Shown here piece by piece: positions 1-10,617 of a stretch of DNA of 35,160 nt. Numbering within the stretch: position 1 is the stretch's first letter; every line of letters starts with the position of its first letter. The DNA lies in contig CAIVLE010000228.1 of NCBI GenBank assembly GCA_903906635.1, positions 1 through 35,160 of the forward strand. The letters run 5' to 3'. Origin of the DNA: an uncultured Burkholderiales bacterium. GTDB taxonomy: Bacteria; Pseudomonadota; Gammaproteobacteria; Burkholderiales; Burkholderiaceae_C. The position numbers and the translations under genes are program-made. A model generated the notes under the pieces. The model saw only the letters and a program-made list of their open reading frames with translations. It searched no databases and was not told where the DNA came from.

Positions 1-31
1 AAAGCCACGATCAGGCGACAAGCTCCAAGGC

Positions 32-3000
32 CTATCGCGCCAACACCGGCTTCAATGCCACGCCCGTGTGTGTGCCCAACTTCACCACCGCTTCCGGTGT
101 GTCCGCGGCCACGATCAAGCCACCGCCGTCGCCACCTTCGGGCCCCAAGTCGATGATCCAATCGGCCTCGGCAATCACGTCCAGGTCGTGCTCAATCACC
201 ACCACGCTATGACCGCCATCCACCAAACGGTGCAATACGCGGATCAGCTTGTCCACGTCGGCCATGTGCAGGCCCACGGTGGGCTCGTCCAGCACGTACA
301 GCGTGTGTGGGGCTTTGTTGCCTCGTCGCGTCACGTCATCGCGCACCTTGCTCAACTCGGTCACCAGCTTGATGCGTTGCGCCTCGCCACCGCTCAAGGT
401 GGGGGAGGGCTGGCCCAAGGTCAGGTAGCCCAAGCCCACGTCTTTGAGCAGTTGCAGCGGATGGCTGATGTTGGGCATGGTGGCAAAGAAGTCCACCGCC
501 TCGTCCACTTCCATTTGCAGCACCTCGCCAATGCTTTTGCCCCGCCAGCTCACGGCCAACGTCTCAGGGTTAAAACGCGCGCCATGGCAGGTTTCGCACG
601 GCACTTTCACATCGGGCAAAAAGCTCATCTCGATGGTACGCAAACCTTGGCCTTCGCAGGTGTGGCAACGTCCCTCGCCCGTGTTGAAACTAAAGCGCCC
701 GGGGCCATAGCCACGCGCTTTGGCTTCCAGCGTTTCGGCAAACAACTTGCGAATGGTGTCCCAAAACCCAATGTAGGTGGCGGGGCAACTGCGCGGTGTT
801 TTGCCAATCGGCGTTTGATCGACTTCCAGCACACGGTCAATGCCCGCGTAGCCCGAGACATCTGAGCACCCCACCCAGACGGGGTGCTTGCCCTCGTCAT
901 CAGATTTACGACCTGCTTGGGTGGTGCGCTGCGCCACCGCTGCGGCTACGTTGTGCAACAACACATCGCGGGCCAAGGTGGACTTGCCCGAACCCGACAC
1001 GCCGGTGACGGCCACCAAGCGCTTGAGCGGAATGTCCACACTCACCTCGCTCAAGTTGTGCAACGACGCGCCTTGCAGGCTCAAAAACGTCAACGCTTGA
1101 GCGTCCATTGTGCGTCGCGCTTGCAAGGGGTGGCGCATCGCGTGCAGCAAGTAGCGACCCGTTTGCGAATCGGCTTGGTCGGTGATGTTTTTCACCGAGC
1201 CTTCAGCCATCAAGCGCCCGCCGCGTTTGCCAGCACTCGGACCAATGTCAATGATGTGGTCGGCACGACGGATCGTGTCCTCGTCGTGCTCCACCACCAC
1301 CAGGGTGTTGCCCTTGTCGCTCAGCACATGCAAAGCGTTCAACAAAATCTGGTTGTCTCGGGCGTGCAGGCCAATGGTGGGTTCATCCAACACGTAGCAC
1401 ACGCCCTGCAAGTTGCTGCCCAACTGCGCCGCGAGTCGAATGCGCTGCGCTTCGCCTCCGCTCAAGGTGGGTGCCCCGCGGTCAAGCGTGAGGTAGCCCA
1501 AGCCCACTTGCTCCAGAAACTCCAGGCGGCTTTTGATCTCGGGCAACAGATCGCGCGCAATCTCAGCGTCGCGTCCGTGCAAGCCCACCGTCTGGGCCCA
1601 GCGGCGTACATCGCTCACGCTCAAGCGGGCAATCTCGGTGATGCCTACCCCAGCAAACTTGACAGCGCGTGCCGTGGCGTTCAAACGCGTGCCTTCACAG
1701 GTGGGGCAAGCGGTGTCGGCCAAGTCATCCACATCGGGCTCAGCAAAGGTTTGCTCTCGCCCTTTGTCTTTGTCGTCTCGCACCGAATCGTCCAGTACTT
1801 TGCGCTGGTCTTTGTTGAGCTTGACGCCAGTGCCCACGCAGTCAGGGCACCAGCCGTGCTTGCTGTTGTACGAGAACAAACGCGGGTCTAACTCGGCGTA
1901 CGAGGTGTCGCACACCGGGCAAGCGCGCTTGGTGGAGTAGGCATCCAAGCGGCCAATGCTGTTGGTCTCGGCGCCACTCAGCATGGCTTCGCGCAAGCCG
2001 TCTAACTGACTCAACACATGCACCACGCCTTTGCCATGCTCCAGCGCAAGGGTCAAGGCCTGGCGCAGCTGTGCTTCGTTTTGCGCCGACACCACCAAAC
2101 TCGCCACAGGCAATTCAATGGTGTGCTCTTTGAAGCGGTCGATGCGAGGAAAGCCCGTGGTCGGCAAGAAGTGTCCGTCCACCCTCAAGTGCGTGTAGCC
2201 ACGCGGGCGAGCCCAGTCGGCCAGTTCGGTGTATACGCCTTTGCGGTTCATCACCAAAGGGCTGAGCAGGCCGATATGCTGGCCTTTGAACTCACGCATC
2301 AACTGCGCCGCGATGCGCTCGGGCGTTTGCGGCTGCACCGCCGCGCCATCGTGCGTGCAATGCTGAATGCCGAGTTTGACAAACAGCAACCGCAAAAAAT
2401 GCCACACCTCGGTGGTGGTGCCCACGGTGGATTTGCGCCCACCGCGCGAGAGCCTCTGCTCAATCGCCACCGTGGGCGGAATGCCATACACCGCATCAAC
2501 CTCAGGACGCCCTGCGGGCTGCACGATGCTGCGCGCATAAGCATTGAGGCTCTCCAAATATCGCCTCTGGCCTTCGTTGAACAAGATGTCAAACGCCAGC
2601 GTGGACTTGCCCGAACCAGACACGCCAGTGATGACGTTGAACTTGCCGCGCGGAATGTTGACACTCAAACTCTTGAGGTTGTGCTCTTTGGCATTGATGA
2701 TTTGAATGCTGCCTTGGTCGCCCACGCCCTTGACACTTGCACCCTCCTCTGAGAGCTTCAATCCAAGCGAAGGTTTGGCCACCTCGTACACCACACCCAA
2801 AGCTTGGGCATAGTCACGCAAGGCCTTGCCGGTGTGCGAGGTGGGGTGCAAACGCACCTCTTCGGGGGTGCCCTCGGCCACCAAAAAACCCCCGGCGTCG
2901 CCGCCTTCAGGGCCAAGGTCAATCAACCAGTCACTGGCCCGAATCACGTCCAGGTTGTGCTCGATCACGATCAGCGAGTTGCCGTCTTCCAACAGGCGGC

Positions 3001-5851
3001 GCATGGCGCGCATCAGTTTGGCAATGTCATCAAAGTGCAGGCCCGTGGTGGGTTCGTCAAACAAAAACAGCACGCCTTTTTTGGCGGTGGACTGTCGGCT
3101 GGCAGTTTTACTCTTGGCGGCTTCGGCCAAGAAGCCGGCCAGCTTGAGGCGTTGGGCTTCACCGCCGCTGAGGGTGGGCACAGGCTGGCCCAGTTTGACG
3201 TAGTCCAAGCCCACATCGACGATGGGTTGCAGGGCGCGAACCACGTCGCGGTCGTTGGCGAAAAGCTCCAGGGCTTCTCCGACGGTGAGATCCAACACAT
3301 CGGCCACGTTCAGTGATCTGCGCGTTGGCACTGCGCACGCACCGTCTTGCGCACCCAGCGTCGTGCCACGAAGTTCTCGTTCAAGGGTGATTTCTAGGAT
3401 TTCTGGTCGGTAACGTTTGCCGCTGCAATCTTGGCAGCGCAAATAGACGTCGCTCAAAAACTGCATCTCCACATGCTCAAAGCCCGAGCCCCCACAGGTC
3501 GGGCAGCGGCCATCGCCGCTGTTGAAGCTGAACTTGGAAGCGGTGTAGCCGCGCTGCTTGGACATGGGCAGCACCGCAAACAACTCCCGCACAGCGTCCC
3601 ACGCGCCGACGTAACTTGCTGGGTTGGAGCGTGCGGTTTTGCCAATGGGCGACTGGTCGACAAACACCACATCACTCAAGTGGTCGGCACCCAACAATCG
3701 GTCATGTGCACCTGGCGTCTCGGTGGCGCGGCCAAAGTGACGCATCAAGGCCGGGGTGAGCACGTCTTGAATCAAGGTCGATTTACCCGAGCCACTCACG
3801 CCGGTCACACACACCAGACGTTGCAAGGGAAACTCAATGGCCAAGTTTTGCAGGTTATGTTCGCGCGCGCCCTCCAAAATTAAACGTGGCGTGTTGTCAG
3901 TCACCAACCGCTTGAGCCCCAGGCCAATGGTTTTGCGGGCACCCAGATAGGCCCCCGTCAAGGTGTCGGCTGCCTTCAATGCCTCGGGCGTGCCATCGAA
4001 CACAATGCTGCCCCCGCGCACGCCGGGGCCTGGGCCCATGTCCAAAATACGGTCCGCGCACAGCATGACAGCCGGGTCGTGCTCTACCACCACCAAGGTA
4101 TTGCCTGCATCGCGCAGGCGCAGCATCGCCAGGTTGATGCGGTGCATATCGCGCGGATGCAAGCCAATGCTGGGCTCATCCAAGACGAACAAAGTGTTGA
4201 CCAAGGAGGTGCCTAAGGCCGTGGTCAGGTTGATGCGCTGCACCTCGCCGCCACTCAACGTGCGGCTTTGTCGGTCCAGGGTGAGGTAGCCTATGCCCAC
4301 ATCGCTGAGGTACTTGAGGCGAGTGCGAATTTCCTCCACCAACAAATGCAGCGCTTGCGCATCGGTGCCTGCCGCATCCACCTGCAGGGCATGGAAGAAC
4401 TGATGCAGCTTGTCGATGGGCATCAGCATCAGGTCGTGCAAGCACAAGCCCGGCATGGATTCAAGCTGCTCGCGTGTCCAGCTCACGCCTTGGGGCATGA
4501 AGCGTTTCTCGGGCTTCATGACCGCATCGGCGTTGTCTTTGCTGCCGATGCGCCACAACAAGCTATCGGTCTTCAAGCGCGCGCCGCCACATTCTGTGCA
4601 TGGGGTGTAGCTGCGGTATTTGGAGAGCAGCACACGGATGTGCATCTTGTACGACTTGCTCTCGAGGTATTCAAAGAAGCGTTTGATACCGTACCACTGG
4701 TGGTTCCACTTGCCCTTCCACAGCGGTGAGCCTTGGATCACCCAGCTCTTTTGGGCCTCGCTCAGCTTAGACCACGGCGTGTCACGCGGAATGCCTTCGG
4801 CTTCGGCGTGGCGCATCAAGTCGTCTTGGCATTCTTTCCAAGCCGGTGTTTGGATGGTTTTGATGGCACCAGAGCGCAAAGTGAGCTTGTCATTGGGAAT
4901 GACCAGGCCATAGTCCACCCCAATCACTCGGCCAAAGCCACGGCAGGTTTCGCACGCGCCAACTGCCGAGTTGAACGAGAACATGGAAGGAATCGGATCG
5001 CTGTAGCGCAGATCGCTGTCGGGACAATGCAAGCCGGTGGAGAAGCGCCACAAGTCAAAACGCAGCGCATCAGATGACTGGGGGTCAGTGCCCGAATTTG
5101 GCTGAGCCAAATCGGCGGCTGAACCCGATTTATCTGCCCCCAATTTCTCGCAATACACATTGAGTCGCCCGCTGCCGCGCTTGATGGCCAGCTCAATGGC
5201 CTCCACCACCCGAGCTTGCTCGGTGTTGCCCAGTCGGAAGCGGTCGGCCACCACATCCAGCAGCTTGCGTGGACCGGTGGGTGTGGCGACTTCGCGCTCA
5301 GCATGGATGCGCGTGAAGCCACTCGCGCTGAGCCACTGCGTCACCTCGTCGGCGGTGGTGTTGAGCGGCAGCTCGACCGGAAAAGTAAAGATCAAGCGCG
5401 GGTCTTGCGCCAGCGCCGCACAACGGCGTTGCAGTTGGGCGTAAATGGTCTGGGGGGTGTCGTGCTGAACCGGCTGAGCGGTTTGGCGGTCAAACAGCTG
5501 CCCGGCTCGCGCGATGAACAACTTCAAGTGGTCGTTGAGCTCGGTCATGGTGCCCACGGTGGAGCGAGAGCTGCGCACGGGGTTGGTTTGGTCAATCGCG
5601 ATTGCGGGCGGCACCCCATCGACCTTGTCGACCGCCGGGCGGTCCATGCGGTCCAAGAACTGTCGGGCGTAGGCGCTGAAGGTTTCGACGTATCGGCGCT
5701 GGCCTTCGGCATACAGAGTGTCAAACACAAGGCTTGATTTGCCAGACCCACTGGGGCCTGTGACCACCGTCAACTCACCGGTGCGAATGTCAAGGTCAAG
5801 GTTTTTGAGGTTGTGCTGGCGTGCGCCGCGGATGCGAATGGTGCCGGACAT
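32..5851 (-). CDS. uvrA: Tandem-duplicated UvrA-type excinuclease ATPase (about twice normal length)
   Basis: UvrA is the DNA-damage-recognition ATPase of nucleotide excision repair; normal UvrA is about 940-970 residues and works as a dimer, handing damaged DNA to UvrB. This protein has 1939 residues and holds two complete UvrA-like units, joined near residues 1030-1050. Four P-loops of the form G(P/V)SGSGKS(S/T) lie near residues 32, 684, 1075 and 1615, and four LSGGE(V/A)QR ABC signatures follow them. Paired CxxC zinc-finger motifs occur in every ABC module (for example CETC, CPTC, CPDC, CHTC). The N-terminal unit keeps a long region between its first P-loop and zinc finger; the C-terminal unit has a shorter insertion region. 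No frameshift is visible. Such double UvrAs are known in Burkholderiales beside a normal-length UvrA elsewhere, so this may be a second paralogue. Family is certain; specific role is inferred. Confidence 0.95.
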   Translation of the reverse strand: MSGTIRIRGARQHNLKNLDLDIRTGELTVVTGPSGSGKSSLVFDTLYAEGQRRYVETFSAYARQFLDRMDRPAVDKVDGVPPAIAIDQTNPVRSSRSTVGTMTELNDHLKLFIARAGQLFDRQTAQPVQHDTPQTIYAQLQRRCAALAQDPRLIFTFPVELPLNTTADEVTQWLSASGFTRIHAEREVATPTGPRKLLDVVADRFRLGNTEQARVVEAIELAIKRGSGRLNVYCEKLGADKSGSAADLAQPNSGTDPQSSDALRFDLWRFSTGLHCPDSDLRYSDPIPSMFSFNSAVGACETCRGFGRVIGVDYGLVIPNDKLTLRSGAIKTIQTPAWKECQDDLMRHAEAEGIPRDTPWSKLSEAQKSWVIQGSPLWKGKWNHQWYGIKRFFEYLESKSYKMHIRVLLSKYRSYTPCTECGGARLKTDSLLWRIGSKDNADAVMKPEKRFMPQGVSWTREQLESMPGLCLHDLMLMPIDKLHQFFHALQVDAAGTDAQALHLLVEEIRTRLKYLSDVGIGYLTLDRQSRTLSGGEVQRINLTTALGTSLVNTLFVLDEPSIGLHPRDMHRINLAMLRLRDAGNTLVVVEHDPAVMLCADRILDMGPGPGVRGGSIVFDGTPEALKAADTLTGAYLGARKTIGLGLKRLVTDNTPRLILEGAREHNLQNLAIEFPLQRLVCVTGVSGSGKSTLIQDVLTPALMRHFGRATETPGAHDRLLGADHLSDVVFVDQSPIGKTARSNPASYVGAWDAVRELFAVLPMSKQRGYTASKFSFNSGDGRCPTCGGSGFEHVEMQFLSDVYLRCQDCSGKRYRPEILEITLERELRGTTLGAQDGACAVPTRRSLNVADVLDLTVGEALELFANDRDVVRALQPIVDVGLDYVKLGQPVPTLSGGEAQRLKLAGFLAEAAKSKTASRQSTAKKGVLFLFDEPTTGLHFDDIAKLMRAMRRLLEDGNSLIVIEHNLDVIRASDWLIDLGPEGGDAGGFLVAEGTPEEVRLHPTSHTGKALRDYAQALGVVYEVAKPSLGLKLSEEGASVKGVGDQGSIQIINAKEHNLKSLSVNIPRGKFNVITGVSGSGKSTLAFDILFNEGQRRYLESLNAYARSIVQPAGRPEVDAVYGIPPTVAIEQRLSRGGRKSTVGTTTEVWHFLRLLFVKLGIQHCTHDGAAVQPQTPERIAAQLMREFKGQHIGLLSPLVMNRKGVYTELADWARPRGYTHLRVDGHFLPTTGFPRIDRFKEHTIELPVASLVVSAQNEAQLRQALTLALEHGKGVVHVLSQLDGLREAMLSGAETNSIGRLDAYSTKRACPVCDTSYAELDPRLFSYNSKHGWCPDCVGTGVKLNKDQRKVLDDSVRDDKDKGREQTFAEPDVDDLADTACPTCEGTRLNATARAVKFAGVGITEIARLSVSDVRRWAQTVGLHGRDAEIARDLLPEIKSRLEFLEQVGLGYLTLDRGAPTLSGGEAQRIRLAAQLGSNLQGVCYVLDEPTIGLHARDNQILLNALHVLSDKGNTLVVVEHDEDTIRRADHIIDIGPSAGKRGGRLMAEGSVKNITDQADSQTGRYLLHAMRHPLQARRTMDAQALTFLSLQGASLHNLSEVSVDIPLKRLVAVTGVSGSGKSTLARDVLLHNVAAAVAQRTTQAGRKSDDEGKHPVWVGCSDVSGYAGIDRVLEVDQTPIGKTPRSCPATYIGFWDTIRKLFAETLEAKARGYGPGRFSFNTGEGRCHTCEGQGLRTIEMSFLPDVKVPCETCHGARFNPETLAVSWRGKSIGEVLQMEVDEAVDFFATMPNISHPLQLLKDVGLGYLTLGQPSPTLSGGEAQRIKLVTELSKVRDDVTRRGNKAPHTLYVLDEPTVGLHMADVDKLIRVLHRLVDGGHSVVVIEHDLDVIAEADWIIDLGPEGGDGGGLIVAADTPEAVVKLGTHTGVALKPVLAR

Positions 5852-5955
5852 GGAGCGGAGGTCTTTCTAGTGTGGCCAACATTCTAGGCAGGGCCACCTC
5901 TCCCAGCGCTTTAAGGGGGCATTGCAAACGACCCCATCACACCGCGTCGCAAGCG

Positions 5956-5988
5956 GGCGCGTTTTGTGAAGACCACAACAAGCGCGCC
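5956..5988 (-). terminator. Hairpin directly after the small membrane protein gene
   Basis: The outer arms GGCGCG (5956-5961) and CGCGCC (5983-5988) are perfectly complementary. They enclose a second small stem, TTGTG with CACAA. The structure begins right after the stop codon of the 60-residue gene. There is no T tract behind it, so a Rho-independent terminator is only one possibility; an mRNA 3' stabilising hairpin is another. Confidence 0.3.
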
Positions 5989-6171
5989 TTACTTGTCGGC
6001 TGATGACTCTGAGGCGGGGGCTGAAGCCGGGCCCGGAAGTGCTTCTGCGGGGGCATGGATAGCTTCGTCCCCATGTTTTTCACCCCCCATGTCCAAGTTG
6101 CTGCCCCCTTTGATGATGACAAACGTGGCCAACGCGGCAAAGATGATGAATCCAACGAAAATTTTCAGCAC
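5989..6171 (-). CDS. Small single-pass membrane protein, unrecognised
   Basis: A 60-residue protein with one N-terminal hydrophobic helix (about residues 4-20, VGFIIFAALATFVII). A short hydrophilic tail rich in Ala, Pro, Glu and Ser follows (PAEALPGPASAPASE) and would lie in the periplasm or cytoplasm depending on topology. I chose the GTG at 6171 because GGAG lies seven bases upstream; a GTG two codons earlier (6177) would leave almost no spacing. The gene sits alone between two hairpins: the terminator of the upstream transporter gene and a hairpin after its own stop. I do not recognise a family. The helix plus Ala/Pro tail resembles many uncharacterised small membrane proteins. The case for a real gene rests on the ribosome binding site, the helix and the isolated placement. 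Confidence 0.55.
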   Translation of the reverse strand: MLKIFVGFIIFAALATFVIIKGGSNLDMGGEKHGDEAIHAPAEALPGPASAPASESSADK

Positions 6172-6191
6172 ACACACGCTCCGAAATCGGT

Positions 6192-6217
6192 AAAAAGCCC
6201 TCCGCGCGGGAGGGCTT
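6192..6217 (-). terminator. Rho-independent terminator of the MFS transporter gene
   Basis: On the minus strand an eight-base perfect stem, AGCCCTCC with GGAGGGCT, encloses a five-base loop and is followed by TTTTT. It lies about 40 bases after the stop of the MFS transporter gene, so transcription of that gene should end here, before the small membrane protein gene. Confidence 0.85.
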
Positions 6218-6258
6218 GAATGTACCAGTCAGGCCATCCCAGACTGCTGTAAGTGGGG

Positions 6259-8022
6259 TCAGTCGTTTGCGTAAATGTCCACGTCTTTGGTTTCTTTGAT
6301 GAACAACATGCCAACGACAAATGTTATGCCGGCCACGATGATCGGATACCACAATCCGTTGTACATATCGCCAGTCTGCGCCACGATGGCAAATGCCGTG
6401 GTGGGCAGCAAGCCGCCAAACCAGCCATTGCCGATGTGGTAGGGCAAGGACATCGAGGTGTAACGAATGCGGGTGGGGAACATTTCCACCAACATGGCAG
6501 CAATCGGGCCATACACCATGGTGACCAAGATCACCAGGTAGGTCAAAATGATGATGACTTTGATGCTGTCCACGCTAGCGGGGTCCGCCTTGGCGGGGTA
6601 TCCAGCCGCATTGAGTGCGCTGCTCAATTTGGCCGTCAACACGGCATTCTTGTTCTTCTTGTCGTCCGACAACTCCTTGAGCGCAGCTTGCGCTGCAGCC
6701 ACGGCTTTGTCGTCCACCGGGGAGGCGGCGCTCAAGTCAGCCACTTTCTTCTCCGCCGCCTCTTTGGCTGCAGAAATGTCCTCAGGCGAGACAGCCGCGG
6801 TAATCACCGTCTCACCCACTTTGATGGTGGCCTGGGTGCCTGCGGGTGCTGCCACATTGGAGTAGCTCACCGAACTGGCTGCCAGATTTTGTTTGGCAAT
6901 ATCGCACGAGCTCGTGAACTTCAACGTGTCAGTGGGGTTGAACTGGAACGAGCACTCGGCAGGATCAGCCGTCACCACCACCCGGCTCTTTTGTTGCGCG
7001 TCGTACAAAGCAGGGTTGGCCGCCTTGGTGAGCGCTTCAAACACCGGGAAGTAGGTCAACACAGCCAATAAACAACCCAACATGATGATGGGCTTGCGGC
7101 CGATTTTGTCCGACAGCGCTCCAAAAACAATGAAGAATGGTGTGCCGATCAGCAACGACACAGCGACAAAAATATCGGCGTCTGGGCCATTGACCTTGAG
7201 TGCTTGGGTCAAGAAAAACAACGCATAAAACTGTCCTGAGTACCAGACCACGGCCTGGCCAGCAGTCAAACCGATCAAAGCCAAGATCACGATCTTGAGG
7301 TTTTTCCACTCCCCAAATGACTCGGTCAAAGGCGCCTTGGAGGTTTTGCCTTCAGACTTCATTTTCTGAAAAGCAGGTGACTCGTTCATCGACAGGCGAA
7401 TGTAGACCGACACGGCCAACAAAACGATCGACACGATGAACGGCACACGCCAGCCATATTCGGCAAAGCTTGCTTCACCCACGACCGTGCGGGTTCCCAA
7501 TATCACCATCAACGACAGGAACAAGCCCAGCGTGGCGGTGGTTTGAATCCAAGAGGTGTAAGCGCCACGCTTGTCGTGCGGCGCATGTTCTGCGACGTAG
7601 GTAGCCGCACCACCGTACTCGCCCCCCAAAGCCAAGCCTTGAAGCAAACGCAAACAAATCAAAATGACAGGTGCTGCGACACCAATCTCTTTGTAGCTCG
7701 GCAAGATGCCCACGATGAAGGTGGACAAGCCCATGATCAAAATAGTCACCAAGAAGGTGTACTTTCGCCCAATCATGTCGCCCAAGCGGCCAAAGAAAAT
7801 AGCACCAAACGGACGCACGATAAAGCCAGCCGCAAATGCCAGCAGCGCAAAGATGAAGGCAGACCCTTCATCCAAGCCACTGAAAAATTGTTTGGCAATG
7901 ATGGCAGCCAAAGATCCGTACAGATAAAAGTCGTACCACTCAAACACCGTGCCCAAGGAAGAGGCAAATATCACCTTCTTCTCTTCGGCCGTCATGGGAC
8001 GATCAACGTCTAAAACTGCCAT
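6259..8022 (-). CDS. MFS transporter, metabolite:H+ symporter (MHS) family, with large periplasmic loop
   Basis: A 587-residue inner-membrane secondary transporter. The start region (SSLGTVFEWYDFYLYG, residues 21-36) and the cytoplasmic loop GRLGDMIGRK (78-87) are hallmarks of the MHS group, which includes ProP, KgtP and shikimate carriers. A second GRK loop (GALSDKIGRK, 301-310) marks the pseudo-symmetric half. After the ninth helix (about 311-331) comes an insert of about 155 residues (333-487), placed by topology in the periplasm. It has two cysteines (357 and 373) that could pair, and an Ala/Lys/Glu-rich helical stretch (412-455). Normal family members are about 430-450 residues. Long MHS transporters with this kind of insert exist in betaproteobacteria, to my knowledge without an assigned substrate. 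It diverges from the DUF485-actP pair, so a small carboxylate substrate is possible but unproven. Confidence 0.88.
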   Translation of the reverse strand: MAVLDVDRPMTAEEKKVIFASSLGTVFEWYDFYLYGSLAAIIAKQFFSGLDEGSAFIFALLAFAAGFIVRPFGAIFFGRLGDMIGRKYTFLVTILIMGLSTFIVGILPSYKEIGVAAPVILICLRLLQGLALGGEYGGAATYVAEHAPHDKRGAYTSWIQTTATLGLFLSLMVILGTRTVVGEASFAEYGWRVPFIVSIVLLAVSVYIRLSMNESPAFQKMKSEGKTSKAPLTESFGEWKNLKIVILALIGLTAGQAVVWYSGQFYALFFLTQALKVNGPDADIFVAVSLLIGTPFFIVFGALSDKIGRKPIIMLGCLLAVLTYFPVFEALTKAANPALYDAQQKSRVVVTADPAECSFQFNPTDTLKFTSSCDIAKQNLAASSVSYSNVAAPAGTQATIKVGETVITAAVSPEDISAAKEAAEKKVADLSAASPVDDKAVAAAQAALKELSDDKKNKNAVLTAKLSSALNAAGYPAKADPASVDSIKVIIILTYLVILVTMVYGPIAAMLVEMFPTRIRYTSMSLPYHIGNGWFGGLLPTTAFAIVAQTGDMYNGLWYPIIVAGITFVVGMLFIKETKDVDIYAND

Positions 8023-8422
8023 CTTGTTTTTATCCCTAACAAATTATTCCGGTATCTGACAGGCACCGAGCTGCTACAACTATCAGAGCCTTGACTGACC
8101 GTATTCTGACAACGCAAAACCATGTGTGCGCGATGAAACCAATCGCCCTGACAGAAACCAATCGCAAACCCTGCATCTATTTTTTTAGATGTGAAATAAA
8201 GCGCCCAAGCGCTGGTTTGTCAATGAGCGGCAAGCGCTCCCCCCAAGGCCTAGGGTTTTCGATAGCAAAAAAAAATTGTATGTATATGTGCACCGAGTTG
8301 TGTAGTTCTAACCGCCATGCAAGCCGTAAGGAGTTGGTCAGTCCACCTCTTGAGAATCGCGCGGCCAGCGCAAAGCCCCACCGTGATTTGCGTCTGCTCA
8401 TCTCTCTACAAAGGAAATTCTT
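8023..8422. promoter_or_regulatory. Divergent intergenic region between MFS transporter and DUF485-actP
   Basis: A 400-base region without a convincing gene; short open frames here lack ribosome binding sites. It must hold both divergent promoters, but I see no clear -35/-10 pair. It does hold a perfect 12-base direct repeat (8135-8146 and 8154-8165), an eight-base direct repeat CAAGCGCT (8206-8213 and 8231-8238), three CTGACA copies (8056, 8106, 8148), and an A9 tract (8267-8275) followed by AT-rich sequence. The right end carries AAAGGAAA, the ribosome binding site of the DUF485 gene. Confidence 0.6.
8135..8165. repeat. Perfect 12-bp direct repeat, 19-bp period, candidate operator
   Basis: GAAACCAATCGC occurs at 8135-8146 and again at 8154-8165, with seven bases between the copies. 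The 19-base period is near two helix turns, so two protein molecules could bind the same DNA face. Its place between two divergent transport operons suggests a regulator site; no known regulator motif is claimed. Confidence 0.5.
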
Positions 8423-8731
8423 ATGAGTGATCCAGTGGTTGACAAGATCCAGAACCATCCGAAATACAAAGAGCTGCGCGCCAAGCGCGGTGGTTTCGGC
8501 TGGCTTCTCACCGTGTTGATGTTGGTCGTGTACTACGGCTACATCGCATTGATTGCTTTCAATAAACCGTTTTTGGCTCAGCCGATTGGCTCAGGCGTCA
8601 CCACCTTGGGCATTCCTATTGGCATGGGTGTGATTGTGTTCACCATCGTGATCACCGGCATCTATGTACGCCGCGCCAACAGCGAGTACGACACGCTGAC
8701 CAAAGAAATTTTGAAAGACGCCACACAATGA
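8423..8731 (+). CDS. yjcH: DUF485 family membrane protein (YjcH-like), partner of ActP
   Basis: A 102-residue inner-membrane protein of the DUF485 family, the conserved companion of acetate symporters. Two hydrophobic helices are visible: about residues 27-47 ([20 protein letters not shown]) and about 62-83 ([20 protein letters not shown]). The N-terminal [11 protein letters not shown] segment and a charged C-terminal tail ([15 protein letters not shown]) are typical of the family. The ribosome binding site AAAGGAAA precedes the ATG. The stop overlaps the start of actP (ATGA at 8728-8731), showing translational coupling. In E. coli the order yjcH-actP follows acs; here no acs gene is in the window. 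The exact function is not known; a role in assembly or regulation of ActP is an inference from conserved pairing. Confidence 0.93.
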   Translation: MSDPVVDKIQNHPKYKELRAKRGGFGWLLTVLMLVVYYGYIALIAFNKPFLAQPIGSGVTTLGIPIGMGVIVFTIVITGIYVRRANSEYDTLTKEILKDATQ

Positions 8732-10542
8732 AAAAATTCTCATTCCTTTTGAGCGCGCTGCTCGGTCTGATGGCCTGTGGCGCTGCACTGGCCGCAGGCG
8801 GCGATGTGGGCGAAACCGCCAAACAAGCCACCAATTGGACCGCCATCGGCATGTTCGCCGCCTTCGTGGCAGGCACCTTGTGGATCACCAAATGGGCGGC
8901 CTCTAAGACACGCTCTGCCGCCGACTTCTACACCGCTGGTGGTGGCATCACGGGCTTTCAAAACGGCTTGGCCATTGCGGGCGACTACATGTCTGCCGCA
9001 TCGTTTCTGGGCATTTCTGCAGCCGTGATGGCCAGTGGCTACGATGGCTTGATCTACTCCATCGGCTTTTTGGTCGGTTGGCCCGTCATCACCTTCTTGA
9101 TGGCTGAACGTCTGCGCAACTTGGGTAAATTCACCTTTGCCGACGTGGCGGGCTACCGTTTCAAGCAAACCCCGATTCGTGCTTTTGCAGCGTCTGGGAC
9201 CTTGGTGGTGGTGGCCTTTTACCTGATCGCTCAGATGGTGGGTGCGGGTCAATTGATCAAGCTGCTGTTTGGCCTGGAGTACTGGATGGCCGTGGTCATC
9301 GTCGGTGCGTTGATGATGGTCTATGTGCTGTTTGGCGGCATGACCGCCACCACCTGGGTGCAAATCATCAAGGCGTGCATGTTGTTGGCTGGCGTGACTT
9401 TCATGGCGGTGATGGTGTTGGCACAGTTCGGCTTTAGCCCTGAAGCCTTATTTGCCAAAGGAGTGCTCGTGAAATCCATGATCGCTGCCAACGCCAAGGA
9501 AGCCGCTATAGCGGCCGCCACGGCCTCAGCAGCCATGGCCGCGTCGCCTGAAGCCCAAGCCGCCGCCTCTGCGGCCTTGGCCACAGCGACGGCCCTCGAC
9601 CCAGACAAAGCGGGCTTGTCCATCATGGGGCCTGGCGGCTTCATCAAAGACCCCATCTCAGCCATCAGCTTTGGCATGGCATTGATGTTTGGCACAGCAG
9701 GTTTGCCCCACATCTTGATGCGCTTCTTCACGGTGCCTGACGCCAAGGAAGCTCGCAAATCGGTGCTGTGGGCCACCACTTGGATTGGGTACTTCTATGT
9801 GCTGATCTTCATCATCGGTTTTGGTGCTATCACCTTGGTGTTGACCAACCCCGAGATGTCCGATGTCGCCAAAGGCGTCATCAAAGGGGGCGCGGGCACA
9901 GCCAATATGGCGGCAGTTCTGGTGGCCAAAACTGTGGGTGGCGACGTCTTTTATGGCTTCATCTCCGCCGTGGCCTTTGCCACCATCTTGGCCGTGGTCG
10001 CAGGCTTGACCTTGTCAGGCGCCTCTGCAGTGTCACACGACTTGTACGCCACCGTGTTCAAGAAGGGCAACGCCGACAGCGCGGCTGAGTTGCGTGTCTC
10101 TCGTATCACCACTGTGGCACTGGGCGTCATCGCCGTGGTGTTGGGTATTGCGTTTGAAAAGCAAAACATCGCCTTCATGGTGGCTCTGGCATTTGCGATC
10201 GCCGCATCGGCCAACTTCCCGGTGCTGTTCATGTCGGTGTTGTGGAAAGACTGCACCACCAAAGGCGCTGTGATTGGTGGCTTCTTGGGCCTGATTTCTT
10301 CGGTCGCATTGACCGTGGTGTCGCCCTCGGTGTGGGAAGCCACGCTGGGCAACCCCAAGGGCTCGGCCTTGTTCCCCTATGCCTCACCAGCCTTGTTTTC
10401 GATGGCAATTGGTTTCGTGGGCATCTGGTTGTTCTCCATCTTGGACAACAGCCAAGACGCCAAAAGCGAGCGAGCTGCGTTTGCAGCACAACAAGTGCGT
10501 TCAGAAACTGGCTTCGGTGCCTCTGGCGCATCAGGCCATTGA
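8728..10542 (+). CDS. actP: Cation/acetate symporter ActP (SSS family)
   Basis: A 604-residue sodium:solute symporter that brings acetate and related short carboxylates into the cell with a cation. It begins with a cleavable-looking signal segment ([20 protein letters not shown], residues 4-23). The family core follows, including [20 protein letters not shown] (63-82), [11 protein letters not shown] (85-95) and [20 protein letters not shown] (325-344). About 13 hydrophobic segments are visible. It is about 55 residues longer than E. coli ActP, mainly through an Ala-rich hydrophilic stretch (about 252-292) in the loop before [11 protein letters not shown]. It is translationally coupled to the DUF485 gene and is followed by a strong bidirectional terminator. 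The sensor and exonuclease genes that converge on it from the right are frequent ActP neighbours in proteobacteria. Substrate is assigned from family and from the DUF485 partner. Confidence 0.93.
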   Translation: MKKFSFLLSALLGLMACGAALAAGGDVGETAKQATNWTAIGMFAAFVAGTLWITKWAASKTRSAADFYTAGGGITGFQNGLAIAGDYMSAASFLGISAAVMASGYDGLIYSIGFLVGWPVITFLMAERLRNLGKFTFADVAGYRFKQTPIRAFAASGTLVVVAFYLIAQMVGAGQLIKLLFGLEYWMAVVIVGALMMVYVLFGGMTATTWVQIIKACMLLAGVTFMAVMVLAQFGFSPEALFAKGVLVKSMIAANAKEAAIAAATASAAMAASPEAQAAASAALATATALDPDKAGLSIMGPGGFIKDPISAISFGMALMFGTAGLPHILMRFFTVPDAKEARKSVLWATTWIGYFYVLIFIIGFGAITLVLTNPEMSDVAKGVIKGGAGTANMAAVLVAKTVGGDVFYGFISAVAFATILAVVAGLTLSGASAVSHDLYATVFKKGNADSAAELRVSRITTVALGVIAVVLGIAFEKQNIAFMVALAFAIAASANFPVLFMSVLWKDCTTKGAVIGGFLGLISSVALTVVSPSVWEATLGNPKGSALFPYASPALFSMAIGFVGIWLFSILDNSQDAKSERAAFAAQQVRSETGFGASGASGH

Positions 10543-10574
10543 TCCACACCTCAGAGCGTGTCTCACGCTCTGCC

Positions 10575-10612
10575 AAAACCGGGCAAGCTTCACAGCTTGT
10601 CCGGTTTTTTTT
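10575..10612. terminator. Bidirectional Rho-independent terminator between actP and exonuclease gene
   Basis: A 13-base stem with one G-U pair, AAACCGGGCAAGC with GCTTGTCCGGTTT, and a six-base loop. It is followed by a T8 run on the plus strand and by a TTTT on the minus strand. It lies 33 bases after the actP stop and just beyond the stop of the convergent exonuclease gene, so it can serve both. Confidence 0.92.
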
Positions 10613-10617
10613 GATGC

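Noticed and set aside
5852-5910. LexA/SOS box upstream of the double UvrA
   Set aside because: I looked for a CTGT-N8-ACAG site before the start and found only a GTGGCC/GGCCAC inverted repeat, which is not a LexA site.
8091-8426. A plus-strand open frame upstream of the DUF485 gene
   Set aside because: No ribosome binding site, mixed composition with AT-rich parts, runs into the DUF485 start; better read as a regulatory region.
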